Shown here in pieces: positions 33,842 through 43,312 of a stretch of DNA of 64,000 bases (its first letter is position 1; every line of letters starts with the position of its first letter). The stretch is from an uncultured Butyricicoccus sp. Its GTDB lineage: Bacteria; Bacillota; Clostridia; Oscillospirales; Butyricicoccaceae. Below the pieces are notes generated by a model, which saw only the letters and a program-made list of their open reading frames with translations, made no database searches and was not told the DNA's origin. The stretch spans positions 1 to 64,000 of the forward strand of contig CAKTAV010000010.1 in NCBI GenBank assembly GCA_934532985.1, written 5' to 3'. The translations under genes were made by a program, and so were the position numbers.

Positions 33842-34198
33842 ATGTTAAAACCGTCGATGCAGGAACTGATGGCCCGTGTCAATAACCGTTATTTGTTGGT
33901 AAACCTTGCGGCGCAGCGCGCGCGTGACATCACGCTGGAGGCGGAAGCCGCACAGGAAAAGATTCCGGAAAAGCCGGTTAAGATTGCCATTGATGAAATT
34001 GCCGCGGGCAAGATTGTCTATCGGGAAGGCCCGAAGCCGGAACCGGCAGTCAACATGGATACCGTCATCTCCTCGTTTGACAGCAACACGACGAATACGG
34101 TAGAAAACGCAGCGGCCGCAGCAGACACCGAAGCGGCAGAGGATATTGTCGCAGACGAAGACAACACAGCGGCAGACGATATTCTGGAGGACCTGTAA
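33842..34198 (+). CDS. rpoZ: RNA polymerase omega subunit
   Basis: The 118-aa protein has the omega core MLKPSMQELMARVNNRYLLV, then NLAAQRARDI and a KPVKIAIDEIAAGKI segment. It stabilises beta-prime during RNA polymerase assembly. It is longer than the usual 60-90 aa because of an acidic Ala/Asp/Glu tail (about 85-118). ATG 33842 with GGAGAG upstream is preferred to ATG 33809. Confidence 0.92.
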   Translation: MLKPSMQELMARVNNRYLLVNLAAQRARDITLEAEAAQEKIPEKPVKIAIDEIAAGKIVYREGPKPEPAVNMDTVISSFDSNTTNTVENAAAAADTEAAEDIVADEDNTAADDILEDL

Positions 34199-34202
34199 GC
34201 AG

Positions 34203-35411
34203 ATGGATTTTTCCGGAAAGACGGTTGTCCTCGGTGTAACCGGCGGCATTGCCGCCTATAAGGCCTGCGATTTGGTCAGCCGCCTGAGAAAAAAGAACAT
34301 TGCGGTACACGTTATTATGACGAAGCATGCGTGTGAATTTGTGCAGCCATTGACGTTTGAGGTGCTGTCGAATGCACGCGTTGTCAACGACCAGTTCAAC
34401 CGTGATTTCCCGTGGGAGGTCGAGCACATTGCGCTGGCGAAGGCGGCGGATGTGTTTGCGGTTGTTCCGGCGACGGCGAATATTCTGGCGAAGGCGGCAC
34501 ATGGACTGGCAGACGATATGCTGTCCACGACGCTATTGGCGACGCGGGCGTCACTGCTGTTTGCTCCGGCGATGAACACGGCGATGTATGAAAATCCTGT
34601 GACACAGGAGAACATTGTCACGCTCAAACAGCGCGGAGCGCAGTTTGTGGAACCGGCTTCCGGTCATTTGGCGTGCGGCGATACCGGCCGCGGCAAGCTG
34701 GCGGATGTCGCTGTGATCGAAGAAGCCATCCTGTCGGCGCTGACACCGAAGGATTTGATGGGACAGACGGTAACGGTAACCGCCGGACCGACACGCGAGG
34801 CAATGGATCCGGTACGTTTCCTGTCCAATCACTCGACGGGAAAAATGGGCTACGCGATTGCGCAGTGCGCGCGGCGGCGCGGCGCACAGGTCAATCTGAT
34901 TTCCGGTCCGGTCGCGCTGGAGGCACCGGAGGGCGTACAGATGATTCCGGTCACCTCGGCCTGCGACATGCGGGAGGCGGTGCTGTCGGTTTTGCCGCAG
35001 TCGGATTTTGTCATCAAGGCCGCCGCTGTGGGAGACTATCGCCCGAGCGAGTACCGCGACAACAAGATTAAAAAGAAGAGCGATGACATGCACATTTCGC
35101 TGACACGCAATCCGGATATTCTGGCGGAGATCGGTACGCTTCGCCGTCCGGATCAGGTGATTTGCGGATTTTCGATGGAAACGCAGGATTTGCTTGAGAA
35201 TTCGACCAAGAAGCTCAATGCGAAAAATTGTGATGTTATCGTTGCCAACAACTTAAAAACAAGGGGCGCAGGTTTCGCCGGCGATACCAATGTGGTGACA
35301 TTGCTGTATCGAGATGGCCGCGTGGAGCCGCTTGAGCTGATGGAAAAAACGGAAGTTGCAGATGTTTTACTGGATCGGCTGGCGGCACTCCGCACGGCGA
35401 AGCAGCAGTGA
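34203..35411 (+). CDS. coaBC: Bifunctional phosphopantothenoylcysteine decarboxylase / phosphopantothenate-cysteine ligase
   Basis: The 402-aa enzyme carries out two steps of coenzyme A synthesis. The N-terminal CoaC flavoprotein (about 1-185) has GVTGGIAAYKA, the catalytic His in EVEHIALAKAAD, the PAMNTAMYENP substrate clamp and the active-site Cys in LACGDTGRGK. The C-terminal CoaB half has VTVTAGPTREAMDPVRFLSN, STGKMGYAIA and the KKLNAKNCDVIVANN loop. ATG 34203 lies 4 nt past the rpoZ stop. The stop overlaps the priA GTG start. Confidence 0.96.
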   Translation: MDFSGKTVVLGVTGGIAAYKACDLVSRLRKKNIAVHVIMTKHACEFVQPLTFEVLSNARVVNDQFNRDFPWEVEHIALAKAADVFAVVPATANILAKAAHGLADDMLSTTLLATRASLLFAPAMNTAMYENPVTQENIVTLKQRGAQFVEPASGHLACGDTGRGKLADVAVIEEAILSALTPKDLMGQTVTVTAGPTREAMDPVRFLSNHSTGKMGYAIAQCARRRGAQVNLISGPVALEAPEGVQMIPVTSACDMREAVLSVLPQSDFVIKAAAVGDYRPSEYRDNKIKKKSDDMHISLTRNPDILAEIGTLRRPDQVICGFSMETQDLLENSTKKLNAKNCDVIVANNLKTRGAGFAGDTNVVTLLYRDGRVEPLELMEKTEVADVLLDRLAALRTAKQQ

Positions 35412-37858
35412 AGCGTCCGATTTGCCGCGCGGCGGTCAGCGCGGCAAATTTTACGTTTGACCGATTATACAGCTATTTTATTCCGGAGGGCATGCAGCTT
35501 CAGCCGGGAATGCGCATCACAGTTCCGTTTGGCAGAGGCAACCGCGCCGTAGAGGCGATTGTCGTACAGCTGGGCGAAACGGAGGACACCGAGCCGCTGA
35601 AGGACGTTCAGACCGTGCTGGATGATGAGCCGGTGCTGAATGAACAGCTGATTCATCTGGCGGCGTGGATGTGTTCCTCACTGTTTTGCACGTTTTTTGA
35701 CTGTGCCAAGGTGATGCTTCCGGCGGGACTGTGGTTTCGTCATGAGGAGTGGTACACCCGGACGGAAAAGGCGACCGACGAAGAGCTGGAACGGCGCGCA
35801 CAGCGTGATCCGTTTTTGTCGCTCTTCTGCGGAAACACGAAAAAGCATTCGGGAAAAGAAATTGACGCTCTGTGCGAGGGCGTTCGCCCGCGCAAGGCGC
35901 TGAATGAGCTGTGTAAACAGGGAATATTGACGTGTAAAACGGCGCTTTCGCGCAAGATTAACGACAAAACCATCACGATGTATGGCCTGAATATGCCGGA
36001 AGAGCAGGCGGCACGGCGGGCGGAACGAGGACGCAGTCCGGTTCGGCTGGATGTGGTCAGCTGCCTTACGGACGGCGAAGCGTATTCCAAACAGGATCTG
36101 ATGTATCAGACCGGGGCGAGTGCGGGTGTGCTCACAACCATGGTCAAGCAGGGAATTCTGCGCCAGTGGGAAGAGGAAGCCTTTCGCATGCCGGAGCTTT
36201 CCGACATGGAGCGGACCGAGCTGGAACCATTGACGGAACAGCAGGAGCTGGCCTATCGGCGCATGCGTCCGCTGCTGTCGTCGGGACATCCGGAGGCGGC
36301 GCTGCTGTTTGGCGTCACCGGCAGCGGCAAGACGCAGGTATATCTGCATCTGATTCGTCAGGCGCTGGGGGAAGGAAAGGGCACGATTGTGCTGGTTCCG
36401 GAAATCGGGCTGACGCCGCAGATGATTCGGCGGTTTGTCGGCTGCTTTGGCGACTGTGTCGCCGTGCTACATTCCGCGCTGTCTACGGGAGAACGGTATG
36501 ACAGCTGGAAGCGGATTGCAAATGGTACGGCACGCGTGGTTGTCGGTACGCGGTCGGCGGTATTCGCGCCGGTAGAGAACTTGGGCTTGCTCATTATCGA
36601 CGAAGAGCAGGACGATGCGTATAAATCCGAACAATCGCCGCGATATCACGCGCGGGATATTGCCAAATACCGTGTGATGCAGAACAAAGCGCTGCTGGTA
36701 CTCGGATCGGCGACACCGTCGGTGGAAACATTTTACGGAGCAGAGAACGGTCGTTATCCGCTGATTCCGCTGCGTGAGCGCTATGCGGGAACCAGGCTGC
36801 CGCGTGTGACGATTGCAGATATGCGCAGCAGCGCGCGACAGGGCTACTTTGGCTCGATCGGTCTGCAGCTGCATCAGGCGCTGACGCAGACGATGCAGCA
36901 GGGACAGCAGGCGATTCTGTTTCTCAACCGACGCGGCGCCGCGCGGCAGGTGATGTGTACCGGCTGCGGCTGGACGCCGGAATGTCCATCGTGCAGCGTC
37001 TCTATGACCTATCATTCCGCCAACGGGCGCATTATGTGCCATTTTTGCGGAAAATCACAGCCCGCGCCGCGTGTGTGTCCGGTCTGCGGAAGCACGCATT
37101 TGAAAACCGAGGGCGTTGGAACCCAGCGTGTGGAACAGGAGCTGCATCAGCTGTTTCCGTCGGCGCGGGTACTGCGCATGGACGCCGACACGACGAGCGC
37201 GAAAAATGCGCATGAAAAACTCCTGAACCGATTCGGCGTGGGAGAAGCGGATATTCTGCTCGGCACGCAGATGGTGACCAAGGGACTGGATTTTGACAAC
37301 GTTTCGTTGGTTGGCGTCGTGGATGCCGATCAATCGCTGTTTGCACCGGACTATCGGGCGCGGGAGCGGACGTTTTCGCTGCTGACACAGGTCATCGGAC
37401 GCGCGGGGCGGCGTGAGCTGCAAGGGCACGCCGTAATTCAGACCTGCGCACCGGAACATGAGGTCATTTTGAACGCGGCGCGGCAGGATTACGAGGAATT
37501 TTACCAGCGGGAAATTGTTCTGCGGCAGGCACTGCAATGCCCGCCGGCGGCGCAGATTTTAATACTGTCTGCCTCGGCGGAGCAGGAGCGCAATGTGCTG
37601 GAAGCGCTGGTTGCGGTGAAGCAGCGCATCGAGGGTCTGATGAACGACCAGTTTTCGGATTTTCGCTATCCGGTGCTCGGTCCGGCTCCGGCGCGCGTGC
37701 TGCGCGTGATGAATCGCTACCGCTATCATTTGACGATTCGCTGTCCGGAGGGCAAGCGGCGGCGGGAGCTGATCGGCGGTATTCTGCGGGAATTTGCGGC
37801 GGACAACCGGTTCCGCTCGGTGGCGCTGTTTGCCGACGTCAATCCGCTGGAAGAATAA
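35408..37858 (+). CDS. priA: Primosomal protein N' (PriA helicase)
   Basis: The 816-aa replication-restart helicase opens with the 3' DNA-binding domain (FDRLYSYFIPEGMQLQPGMRI), has Walker A GVTGSGKTQVYLHL, the Walker B box IIDEEQDDAYKSEQSPRYHARD, and two zinc clusters in CTGCGWTPECPSCSVSMTYH and CHFCGK...CPVCGS. Helicase motifs V/VI appear in LLGTQMVTKGLDF and VIGRAGR. The box reads DEEQ where most PriA proteins have DEEH. It starts with GTG 35408, overlapping coaBC (GTGA). Confidence 0.96.
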   Translation: MKRPICRAAVSAANFTFDRLYSYFIPEGMQLQPGMRITVPFGRGNRAVEAIVVQLGETEDTEPLKDVQTVLDDEPVLNEQLIHLAAWMCSSLFCTFFDCAKVMLPAGLWFRHEEWYTRTEKATDEELERRAQRDPFLSLFCGNTKKHSGKEIDALCEGVRPRKALNELCKQGILTCKTALSRKINDKTITMYGLNMPEEQAARRAERGRSPVRLDVVSCLTDGEAYSKQDLMYQTGASAGVLTTMVKQGILRQWEEEAFRMPELSDMERTELEPLTEQQELAYRRMRPLLSSGHPEAALLFGVTGSGKTQVYLHLIRQALGEGKGTIVLVPEIGLTPQMIRRFVGCFGDCVAVLHSALSTGERYDSWKRIANGTARVVVGTRSAVFAPVENLGLLIIDEEQDDAYKSEQSPRYHARDIAKYRVMQNKALLVLGSATPSVETFYGAENGRYPLIPLRERYAGTRLPRVTIADMRSSARQGYFGSIGLQLHQALTQTMQQGQQAILFLNRRGAARQVMCTGCGWTPECPSCSVSMTYHSANGRIMCHFCGKSQPAPRVCPVCGSTHLKTEGVGTQRVEQELHQLFPSARVLRMDADTTSAKNAHEKLLNRFGVGEADILLGTQMVTKGLDFDNVSLVGVVDADQSLFAPDYRARERTFSLLTQVIGRAGRRELQGHAVIQTCAPEHEVILNAARQDYEEFYQREIVLRQALQCPPAAQILILSASAEQERNVLEALVAVKQRIEGLMNDQFSDFRYPVLGPAPARVLRVMNRYRYHLTIRCPEGKRRRELIGGILREFAADNRFRSVALFADVNPLEE

Positions 37859-37913
37859 TAAAGGAAGAAATAGTAGATACGATATAGAGGCATAGAATCG
37901 AGGAGGAAACACA

Positions 37914-38405
37914 ATGATTCGCGCAATTGTAAAGGATCCGGATCCGGTACTGTATAAGAAGTGTCACGCCGTCAGCAAGTTTGACGATAAGCTGGGTGAG
38001 CTGCTGGATGATATGGCGCAGACGATGATGGCGGCAAACGGCGTCGGTCTGGCTGGTCCGCAGGTTGGTCTGGTGCGCCGTGTGTGTGTGGTACTGGACA
38101 CCTCGGACAATGATAAAATTATTGAAATGGTGAATCCGGAAGTAGTTGAGACATCGGGCGAGCAGACCGGACTGGAAGGCTGCCTGAGCTTCCCTGGTCA
38201 GTTTGGCGAGGTAACCCGCGGACAGACCTGCACGGTTCGTGCGCAGGATCGCCATGGTGAGTTTTTCACAATCACCCGCGAGGGACTGACGGCGCGTGCC
38301 TTCCAGCACGAAATTGACCATCTGGACGGTCATGTCTTTAAGGAAAAAGCAACCGCAATGTACTCGGACGCGGATGTCGAGCCGATTCCGGAAGGCGAGG
38401 AATAA
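37914..38405 (+). CDS. def: Peptide deformylase
   Basis: The 163-aa metalloenzyme removes the formyl group from new polypeptides. Motif 1 reads GVGLAGPQVG (usually GVGLAAPQ), motif 2 EGCLSF carries the metal Cys, and motif 3 QHEIDHLDG carries the two His ligands and catalytic Glu. GAGGAGG precedes ATG 37914. It sits next to fmt, the reverse step of the formyl cycle. Confidence 0.97.
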   Translation: MIRAIVKDPDPVLYKKCHAVSKFDDKLGELLDDMAQTMMAANGVGLAGPQVGLVRRVCVVLDTSDNDKIIEMVNPEVVETSGEQTGLEGCLSFPGQFGEVTRGQTCTVRAQDRHGEFFTITREGLTARAFQHEIDHLDGHVFKEKATAMYSDADVEPIPEGEE

Positions 38406-38420
38406 GAGAGGGACTGCCAT

Positions 38421-39359
38421 ATGAGAATGGTTTATATGGGCACGCCGGACTTCGCCGTGGCGGCGCTGGAGCGCATTCTGGCGGACGGTCATGAGGTCGT
38501 GGCGGTATTTACACAGCCGGACAAGCCGCAGGGCAGAAAGATGAAGCTGACTCCGCCGGAGGTCAAGGTTTTGGCGCTGGAGCGCGGCATTCCGGTATAT
38601 CAGCCGGAGAGCTTTAAAAACGAAAGCCAGCTGGCGCTGCTTCAGGAGCTAAATCCGGAGGTCATTGTGGTGGCGGCGTATGGTAAGCTGCTGCCGAAAT
38701 ATGTGCTGGATCTGCCGAAGTACGGCTGCATCAACATTCACGGCTCGCTGCTGCCGAAATATCGCGGTGCGGCCCCGATTCAGTGGGCGGTCATCAACGG
38801 CGAGAAATACGCCGGTGTGACGACGATGCAGATGGGCGAAGGACTGGATACCGGCGACATGCTGCTCAAGGCACAGGTCGAGGTCGGAGAAAACGAGACG
38901 GCGGGAGAGCTGTTTGACCGTCTGGCAGCGCTGGGAGCGGATTTGATTTCGGAAACGCTGCGCCGCCTGCCGGAGGGCATCACGCCGGTTCCGCAGAACG
39001 ACGCGGAATCAACCTATGCTTCGATGCTGAAAAAGGATATGTCGGTGGTCGATTGGGCAAAATCCGCACAGGAGGTGCATAACCTGATTCGCGGTCTCGA
39101 TCCGTGGCCAGTTGCCATGACGACGGTTGGCGGCAAGCGCATTAAGCTGTTTCAGAGCCGCTTGACGGGTGAGCACAGCGAGGCCGCACCGGGGACGGTG
39201 GTTCTGGCGGACGCGAAGCAGGGCCTGCAGATTTGCTGCGGCGATGGACAGATTTTGACGATTACAGAAGTACAGCTGGTCGGAAAAAAGCGCATGGGAG
39301 CATGTGACTTCCTGCGCGGACATCCGCTGGCAGAGGGAACGGTACTCGGCGCGGAATAA
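38421..39359 (+). CDS. fmt: Methionyl-tRNA formyltransferase
   Basis: The 312-aa enzyme formylates Met-tRNA(fMet) with 10-formyl-THF. The N-terminal Rossmann start MRMVYMGTPDFAV, the signature INIHGSLLPKYRGAAPIQWAV with catalytic Asn and His, and GLDTGDML are all visible, followed by the C-terminal OB domain (about 205-312). It is 15 nt after def. Confidence 0.97.
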   Translation: MRMVYMGTPDFAVAALERILADGHEVVAVFTQPDKPQGRKMKLTPPEVKVLALERGIPVYQPESFKNESQLALLQELNPEVIVVAAYGKLLPKYVLDLPKYGCINIHGSLLPKYRGAAPIQWAVINGEKYAGVTTMQMGEGLDTGDMLLKAQVEVGENETAGELFDRLAALGADLISETLRRLPEGITPVPQNDAESTYASMLKKDMSVVDWAKSAQEVHNLIRGLDPWPVAMTTVGGKRIKLFQSRLTGEHSEAAPGTVVLADAKQGLQICCGDGQILTITEVQLVGKKRMGACDFLRGHPLAEGTVLGAE

Positions 39360-39389
39360 GCGCCGAGACGGAGAAGGAGGTCCGGAAGA

Positions 39390-40124
39390 ATGCCTTACGG
39401 ATATGGTTACGGATACTATGGCGGATATTCTTCGGAATATGTGCTGTATACTGTACTCATGGTGGTGTGTTTTGTCTTTTCGCTGTGGGCGCAGGCTTCG
39501 GTGAAGTCGGCGTTCGGTCGGTACTCGCAGGTGCGCACGCGCCGCGGACTGACGGGACAGCAGGCGGCAGAATGTGTGCTGCGGGCAAACGGAGTGACCG
39601 GTGTGCGCTTTGCGCGGATTTCTGGACACCTGACGGACAATTTTAATCCACAGACCGGCATTATCAGCCTGTCGGACAGCGTGTATGCGTCCAATTCGGT
39701 TGCCGCCGTCGGCGTGGCGGCGCATGAGGCAGGACACGCCGTACAGCACGCGGTCGGCTATGGTCCAATTCGCCTGCGCATGGCGATTATTCCGCTGTGC
39801 TCGTTTGGCTCGCGTGCATCGTGGCCGCTGCTGGTGATTGGACTGGCGATTGGTTCCTCGCCGCTGGTCGGCTTGGGCGTTCTGGCATTTTCGCTGGCGA
39901 CGCTGTTTCAGCTGGTGACGCTTCCGGTGGAGCTGGATGCGTCGCACCGTGCGCTGGTTGCGCTGCGTGACGGCGGACTGCTGGAGCAGGATGAACTGCC
40001 GATGGCGCGAAAGACGCTGCGCGCGGCGGCGATGACCTATGTTGCGGCACTGGCAACGAGCATTGTTCAGCTGCTGCGCCTGCTGGCGATTTTCGGAAAC
40101 CGAAATGGAGGACGCCGTGACTGA
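39390..40124 (+). CDS. Membrane zinc metallopeptidase, YugP family
   Basis: The 244-aa protein matches the YugP-type neutral zinc metallopeptidase family. A Gly/Tyr-rich N terminus (MPYGYGYGYYGGYSS) leads into a membrane helix (about 16-35). The zinc motif HEAGHAVQH is near 111-119 and the third ligand region is LPVELDASHRA. Two or three further hydrophobic segments follow. The substrate is unknown; the family is often found in this fmt-rsmB neighbourhood. It overlaps the rsmB start by 8 nt. Confidence 0.88.
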   Translation: MPYGYGYGYYGGYSSEYVLYTVLMVVCFVFSLWAQASVKSAFGRYSQVRTRRGLTGQQAAECVLRANGVTGVRFARISGHLTDNFNPQTGIISLSDSVYASNSVAAVGVAAHEAGHAVQHAVGYGPIRLRMAIIPLCSFGSRASWPLLVIGLAIGSSPLVGLGVLAFSLATLFQLVTLPVELDASHRALVALRDGGLLEQDELPMARKTLRAAAMTYVAALATSIVQLLRLLAIFGNRNGGRRD

Positions 40125-41466
40125 TCGACACAACCACAGGGTGGGCTCTGCACGAGAGGCGGCAGCCCGTGCCCTGTTTGCGATGGACGAAAACGGTGCG
40201 TGGAGCGCACCGGCGATACAAAAACAGGCGGAGGGACTGGCGCGGCGCGATGCGGCGCTGGCAACAACGCTGGTCAACGGTGTGCTGCAGCACCGATCCA
40301 TGTGCGACTTTTATCTGGCGCATTACTCAAAAATCCGACTGAAGAAAATTCAGCCGCGCGTGCTGACGATTCTGCGCATGGCGGTGTATCAGATGGTGTG
40401 GCTGGATCGCATTCCGGATTCTGCCGCCGTCAATGAGAGCGTGCAGCTGGTGAAAACGCTGTGCCATGCCGATCCTCGAACGGCGGGCTATGTCAATGGT
40501 ATTCTGCGCACAATTTCGCGCAATCGGGAGAATCTTCCCAAGCCGGATTGTGCGACAAAGGAAGAGTTTTATTCGCTGTTTTACAGCACACCGCGCTGGC
40601 TGACCAAGCGGTATATTGAGCAGTTTGGTGAAAAAGAAACCCGTCTGCTGCTGGAGGCGAGCAATGCGTCCGCCCCCACAGTTCTGCGCGTCAACACGAG
40701 AAGAACGGATGCGGACAGCGTATTGGCCGAGCTGGCGGCGAGCGGGATTGACGCGCAAAAGCATGCGACGATTCCTAATTGTCTATTGGTACACGGCACA
40801 GGCGCGGTGGAAAGTCTGCCGTGCTTTGCGGAAGGCCGCGTGACGGTACAGGATGGCGCGAGCCAGATGAGCATTTATGCGCTCGACCCGCAGCCGAACA
40901 GCCGAATGCTGGACTGCTGCGCCGCGCCGGGCGGAAAGAGCTTTTTTGCCTCGGAGCGCATGAACGGAACGGGAAACATCACTTCCTGCGATATCTATGA
41001 GCGCAAATGCCGAATGATTGCGCAGGGAGCAAAGCGGCTGGGCTGTGACAATATCACGGCGTGTGTGCAGAACGCCGCCACGTTCCGACCGGAATGGGAA
41101 GAGAGGGCGGACTATGTGCTGTGCGATGTTCCGTGCTCCGGTCTGGGCATTATCCGAAAGAAGCCGGAGATTCGCTATAAGGATCCGGCGGAGCTGGAAC
41201 AGCTGCCGGATATTCAGCACAGGATATTGGACAATTGCAGCCGGTATGTAAAGCCGGGCGGCACACTTGTGTACTCTACCTGCACGATTTTGCAGCAGGA
41301 AAACGACGCAGTTGTGGAAGAATTTCTGCGGACACATTCGGATTTTGCACTTGTGCCGTTTTCTCTGCCGGTTTGCGGAAGCTGTGAAGAGGGCATGGTT
41401 ACTTTGCTGCCGCATCGGCATGAAACGGATGGTTTTTTTGTTGCAAAATTCCGTAAAATAGATTAG
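40117..41466 (+). CDS. rsmB: 16S rRNA (cytosine-967-C5)-methyltransferase
   Basis: The 449-aa protein has an N-terminal NusB-like RNA-binding domain (about 5-140) and a C-terminal SAM-dependent m5C methyltransferase domain with DCCAAPGGKSFF, CDVPCSGLGIIRKKPEIRYK and the catalytic-Cys motif YSTCTI. The start is taken as GTG 40117 because GGAGG lies 5 nt before; an in-frame ATG at 40105 has no site. Confidence 0.94.
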   Translation: MTDRHNHRVGSAREAAARALFAMDENGAWSAPAIQKQAEGLARRDAALATTLVNGVLQHRSMCDFYLAHYSKIRLKKIQPRVLTILRMAVYQMVWLDRIPDSAAVNESVQLVKTLCHADPRTAGYVNGILRTISRNRENLPKPDCATKEEFYSLFYSTPRWLTKRYIEQFGEKETRLLLEASNASAPTVLRVNTRRTDADSVLAELAASGIDAQKHATIPNCLLVHGTGAVESLPCFAEGRVTVQDGASQMSIYALDPQPNSRMLDCCAAPGGKSFFASERMNGTGNITSCDIYERKCRMIAQGAKRLGCDNITACVQNAATFRPEWEERADYVLCDVPCSGLGIIRKKPEIRYKDPAELEQLPDIQHRILDNCSRYVKPGGTLVYSTCTILQQENDAVVEEFLRTHSDFALVPFSLPVCGSCEEGMVTLLPHRHETDGFFVAKFRKID

Positions 41467-41518
41467 TATTAATATGTACATCCTGAGGGAGACAACAGGG
41501 AAAAGAAAGGGCGAACCC

Positions 41519-42565
41519 ATGACCAAACCGGAAATTAAAACCCGAACACTGCCGGTGCTTAAGCAGGAGCTGACCGAGCTTGGAGAAAAGCCCTTTCGCG
41601 CCCAGCAGGTGTTTCGCTGGCTGCACAGCGGCGTCGCATCGTTCGATGAGATGACCAATGTCTCCAAGCCGCTGCGAGCTAAGCTGGAGGAGCACTATCT
41701 GCTGACTGCCCCAACGATTGCCCGCAAGCAGGTCTCTGCGCGGGACGGCACGATTAAATACCTGTGGGAGCTGCACGACGGAAACTGTGTGGAAAGCGTA
41801 TTCATGCGCTATAAGCATGGCAACTCCGCCTGTGTATCCAGTCAGGTTGGCTGCCGCATGGGCTGTAAATTCTGTGCGTCCGGTATCGGCGGTTTGGTGC
41901 GGAGTCTGTCCGCCGGAGAGATTCTGGATCAAATTTTATTTATGCAGAGGGATACCGGAGAACGCATATCGAATATTGTATTGATGGGAACCGGAGAACC
42001 GCTGGACAATTACGACAATGTTCTGCGCTTTATCCACCTCGTCGGCGCGCCGGAGGGGCTGAATATCGGACAGCGGCATATCTCGCTTTCCACGTCCGGC
42101 CTGGCGGACCAAATTGATCGGCTGGCGGAGGAGAAGCTGCAAATCACGCTGTCTGTGTCTCTGCACTCGCCGGACAATGAATCGCGCAGCGCGATGATGC
42201 CGGTGAATCGTTCCTATCCCGTGGAACGACTGATGCAGTCCTGTCGGAGCTATTTTGACAAGACAGGACGGCGCATTTCGTATGAATACACGATGATTGA
42301 CGGTGTCAGTGATCGACCGTGGCAGGCCAAACAGCTGGCGGCTCTGCTCAAGGGACGACCGTCGCATGTCAATCTGATTCCGCTGAATGCGGTGACGGAG
42401 AGCGGACTTCGTCCATCGACGAGGGAGCATGTCAGTGCGTTCCAGAGACAATTAGAATCGAACGGCATAACGGCAACCGTGCGCAGAACGCTGGGGCCGG
42501 ATATTGATGCATCGTGCGGACAGCTGCGGCGCAGACATATTAATCAATCGTTCGGGAAAGAGTGA
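41519..42565 (+). CDS. rlmN: 23S rRNA A2503 / tRNA A37 methyltransferase RlmN (radical SAM)
   Basis: The 348-aa radical SAM enzyme makes C2-methyladenosine. The cluster motif C-x3-C-x2-C is in GCRMGCKFCASG near 118-129, the SAM-binding GEPLDNYDNV follows, and the C-terminal catalytic Cys is in DIDASCGQLRRRH. ATG 41519 is preferred to ATG 41474 because of AAAGGG upstream. Confidence 0.96.
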   Translation: MTKPEIKTRTLPVLKQELTELGEKPFRAQQVFRWLHSGVASFDEMTNVSKPLRAKLEEHYLLTAPTIARKQVSARDGTIKYLWELHDGNCVESVFMRYKHGNSACVSSQVGCRMGCKFCASGIGGLVRSLSAGEILDQILFMQRDTGERISNIVLMGTGEPLDNYDNVLRFIHLVGAPEGLNIGQRHISLSTSGLADQIDRLAEEKLQITLSVSLHSPDNESRSAMMPVNRSYPVERLMQSCRSYFDKTGRRISYEYTMIDGVSDRPWQAKQLAALLKGRPSHVNLIPLNAVTESGLRPSTREHVSAFQRQLESNGITATVRRTLGPDIDASCGQLRRRHINQSFGKE

Positions 42566-42569
42566 TGAG

Positions 42570-43301
42570 ATGAACGTATACGGAAAGACAGACAGGGGCC
42601 TGGTTCGTTCCAACAACCAGGATACCTTTCGGACAGAGATGGATGATAACGGCTGCGTCTATCTCATTCTCTGTGATGGCATGGGCGGTGCGCGCGCCGG
42701 AAATGTCGCCAGTGAAAAGGCGGCAGAGGTGTTTTTGAACGAGCTGCGCAGCGGGTGTAAGCCGGATGCGGACACCGACGAGCTTGCCGGTGTGATTCTG
42801 GAGGGAATTATCCGCACGAACACCGAGGTGTTCCAGCTGGCAGAGAGCGCGCCGGAGTATGCCGGTATGGGAACGACGCTGGTCGGCGGCGTGGCGATTG
42901 AAAGCCGCGTGGTGCTGGGCAATGTCGGCGATTCCCGCGCTTATTTGATTGATAACGGACGAATCGGACAGATGACGGACGATCATTCGCTGGTGGCGGA
43001 GATGGTTCGCTCCGGACGACTCACCGAGGAGGAAGCCCGTACCTATCCGGGACGCAACCTGATTACCCGAGCGGTTGGCGTCGAAGAGAGTGTGGAACCC
43101 GATCTGTTTGAAATCACAGTGGAGGACGGACAAACGCTTTTGCTGTGCTCGGACGGACTGAGCGGGATGCTTCCAGACGAAGAGATCGCAAGAATCATAA
43201 CCGAGGCCGCCGGCCTAGAGGAAGCGTGCGACACGCTGATTGCGCGTGCGTGCGAGGCTGGGGGAAATGACAATATTACGGTTGTTTTATATACAAAGTA
43301 G
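42570..43301 (+). CDS. stp: PP2C-type Ser/Thr protein phosphatase
   Basis: The 243-aa PPM phosphatase is the partner of the adjacent PASTA kinase. Metal-binding motifs are visible: TDRGLVRSNNQD at the N terminus, LCDGMGGARAGNVAS, GDSRAYLI, LLLCSDGLSGM and the C-terminal GGNDNITVVL. It dephosphorylates targets of the kinase. It starts 4 nt after rlmN and ends 11 nt before the kinase. Confidence 0.96.
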   Translation: MNVYGKTDRGLVRSNNQDTFRTEMDDNGCVYLILCDGMGGARAGNVASEKAAEVFLNELRSGCKPDADTDELAGVILEGIIRTNTEVFQLAESAPEYAGMGTTLVGGVAIESRVVLGNVGDSRAYLIDNGRIGQMTDDHSLVAEMVRSGRLTEEEARTYPGRNLITRAVGVEESVEPDLFEITVEDGQTLLLCSDGLSGMLPDEEIARIITEAAGLEEACDTLIARACEAGGNDNITVVLYTK

Positions 43302-43312
43302 GAGAAGAAGCT

